The position numbers were made by a program, and so were the translations under genes. From contig JANXWU010000225.1 of NCBI GenBank assembly GCA_025350985.1, positions 1-7,202 on the forward strand: 7,202 bases of DNA. The letters are read 5' to 3'. Positions 6,312 through 7,202 of the stretch are shown piece after piece. Below the pieces are notes generated by a model. The model saw nothing but the letters and a program-made list of their open reading frames with translations, had not been told where the DNA came from and did not search any database. Origin of the DNA: Spartobacteria bacterium. GTDB taxonomy: Bacteria; Verrucomicrobiota; Verrucomicrobiia; Chthoniobacterales; Chthoniobacteraceae. How positions within the stretch are numbered: position 1 is the first letter of the stretch; each line of letters opens with the position of its first letter.

Positions 6312-6322
6312 TTTCCAACATT

Positions 6323-7202
6323 ATGAAAAAGAATCGCAACTACACCTTGAAATCCAAAAAAAGCGCCAGCCAACTGAAGGCAGTGCGCAAATCCCGGACG
6401 CTGCAAGCGTTGGAGCCCCGTGTTTTGTTGAGCGGCGTCGTCACTGCGCCTCCGACCGTGACCCATCCGACCAATCCGCACTTCGGGCGGTACGTCCACT
6501 TCGCCGGCTACGATGCGGCGGGCGACACGGTGAACATCTATCTGCAAGGTGGCGGATCGTTTAATATCGTTGGTGATGGCGGCAATCAGACCGGCGTGAT
6601 CACGGACATTCAGGAAATCGATCTGTTTGGAACCAAGGCGAGCTCGCAGTTGACGGTTTTGGTGAAGCCGACGCGTATTCGCACGGCCACCGGCTTCGCC
6701 TTTACTCCCGGCGTGGACAACATTGGCGTGATCAACGACGCGATCACCTCGACGACCGTGGATTCGTTGGGCTTCACCGTTCCGGCCCGTTACGCCGACG
6801 CCGGCATGGGTGGCATCGCGTTGCAGGGGGCGACGGTGGACGGGATTTGGGTGGGAACCAGCGCGGCTCCACAAAACTTGGGCAGCTTGGGCGTGGATCT
6901 CCGCTACGTCCAAAATTCCGGCCTCGCTGGCGGAGCGCCGAATCTCACCGCTCCTGGGCAAGTCGGGGACGTTAATATTTCCGGCAACCTGAACTATTTG
7001 ACCGTGCGCGGACTGGCGGCGAACGTCAACGGTCTGTCGGGCTCGATTCAAGTGGGAGGCCGATTGGGTCAGTTGAACGCACCGAATAGCGATGTGCTCG
7101 CTCCGATCAATGCGGCTTCCATTGGCAGCATCAGCGTCCGAAATGTCATGGCTGACATTTTGGTCGCGGGGCCTTTAGCGACGGGAGTGACTTTGCCTGC
7201 TG
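6323..7202 (+). CDS. LEPR-XLL domain surface protein (partial, runs off right edge)
   Basis: The first 293 codons of an open frame. The N-terminus is very basic (MKKNRNYTLKSKK...VRKSRT) and leads to LEPRVLLSG at residues 30-38. This is the LEPR-XLL motif found at the N-terminus of long, repeat-rich surface or secreted proteins in Planctomycetes and Verrucomicrobia, where it is thought to act in sorting. What follows is rich in G, N, T, V and short beta-strand-like stretches (GDVNISGNLNYLTVRGLA, GSIQVGGRLGQLNAPNSD, INAASIGSISVRNVMADI), typical of a beta-helix or adhesin-like passenger. No enzyme motif is seen. Such proteins often exceed 1000 residues, so most of it probably lies outside the window. 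ATG 6323 is preceded by GGAG. Confidence 0.85.
   Translation, partial: MKKNRNYTLKSKKSASQLKAVRKSRTLQALEPRVLLSGVVTAPPTVTHPTNPHFGRYVHFAGYDAAGDTVNIYLQGGGSFNIVGDGGNQTGVITDIQEIDLFGTKASSQLTVLVKPTRIRTATGFAFTPGVDNIGVINDAITSTTVDSLGFTVPARYADAGMGGIALQGATVDGIWVGTSAAPQNLGSLGVDLRYVQNSGLAGGAPNLTAPGQVGDVNISGNLNYLTVRGLAANVNGLSGSIQVGGRLGQLNAPNSDVLAPINAASIGSISVRNVMADILVAGPLATGVTLPA

Larger units (their letters stand above)
5849..6322. other. Divergent intergenic region, 474 bases, AT-richer, with short repeats
   Basis: No convincing gene lies here. The part from about 5980 to 6290 is clearly AT-richer than the flanking genes. It holds the 16-base repeat described separately, a third shorter AAGATTTTTT at 6021-6030, and a candidate promoter for the leftward gene. 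For the rightward gene I see no good promoter: GATAAT at 6074-6079 and CATACT at 6226-6231 lack convincing -35 partners. A 71-codon minus-strand frame at 5987-6202 is present, but its KEKSS-F peptides are just the translated DNA repeats. Confidence 0.6.

Overview
The window reads as a stretch of a GC-rich bacterial chromosome, most likely from the Verrucomicrobiota. That placement is an inference. It rests on the type of REP-associated transposase, the GC-rich twin-hairpin repeats, the short RecO and a protein with an LEPR-XLL motif, a signal known from large surface proteins of Planctomycetes and Verrucomicrobia. No rRNA, tRNA or CRISPR array is visible.

Layout, left to right: priA (minus, runs off the left edge, with a transposase inside it); a membrane-anchored lytic transglycosylase (plus, 1368-1973); an unrecognised 263-residue protein, possibly a lipid-binding fold (minus, 1981-2772); a small lipoprotein (plus, 2856-3251); recO (minus, 3270-3806); a 681-residue secreted alanine-rich helical-repeat protein (minus, 3803-5848), whose stop overlaps the recO start; an AT-richer spacer with short repeats (5849-6322); and the N-terminal 293 codons of an LEPR-XLL surface protein (plus, 6323 to the right edge). 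Neighbouring genes are mostly convergent or divergent with very short gaps, so there is little operon structure apart from the repeat-protein/recO pair.

The most striking observation is at the left end. The minus-strand frame that begins as an ordinary PriA N-terminus (DNA-binding domain, winged helix, start of the helicase domain) continues without a stop into a REP-like twin hairpin. It then runs through a complete-looking REP-associated tyrosine transposase (RAYT) with its HUH motif and candidate catalytic tyrosine, then a second REP copy, and leaves the window still open. The whole frame is 424 codons. The insertion lies just before the place where the Walker A motif of PriA should follow. 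Either a RAYT/REP element lives in frame inside an essential replication-restart helicase, or priA has been broken here. The sequence left of the window decides which.

DNA maintenance (PriA, RecO) and envelope functions (transglycosylase, lipoprotein, secreted repeat protein, LEPR-XLL protein) are mixed here with no obvious common pathway.
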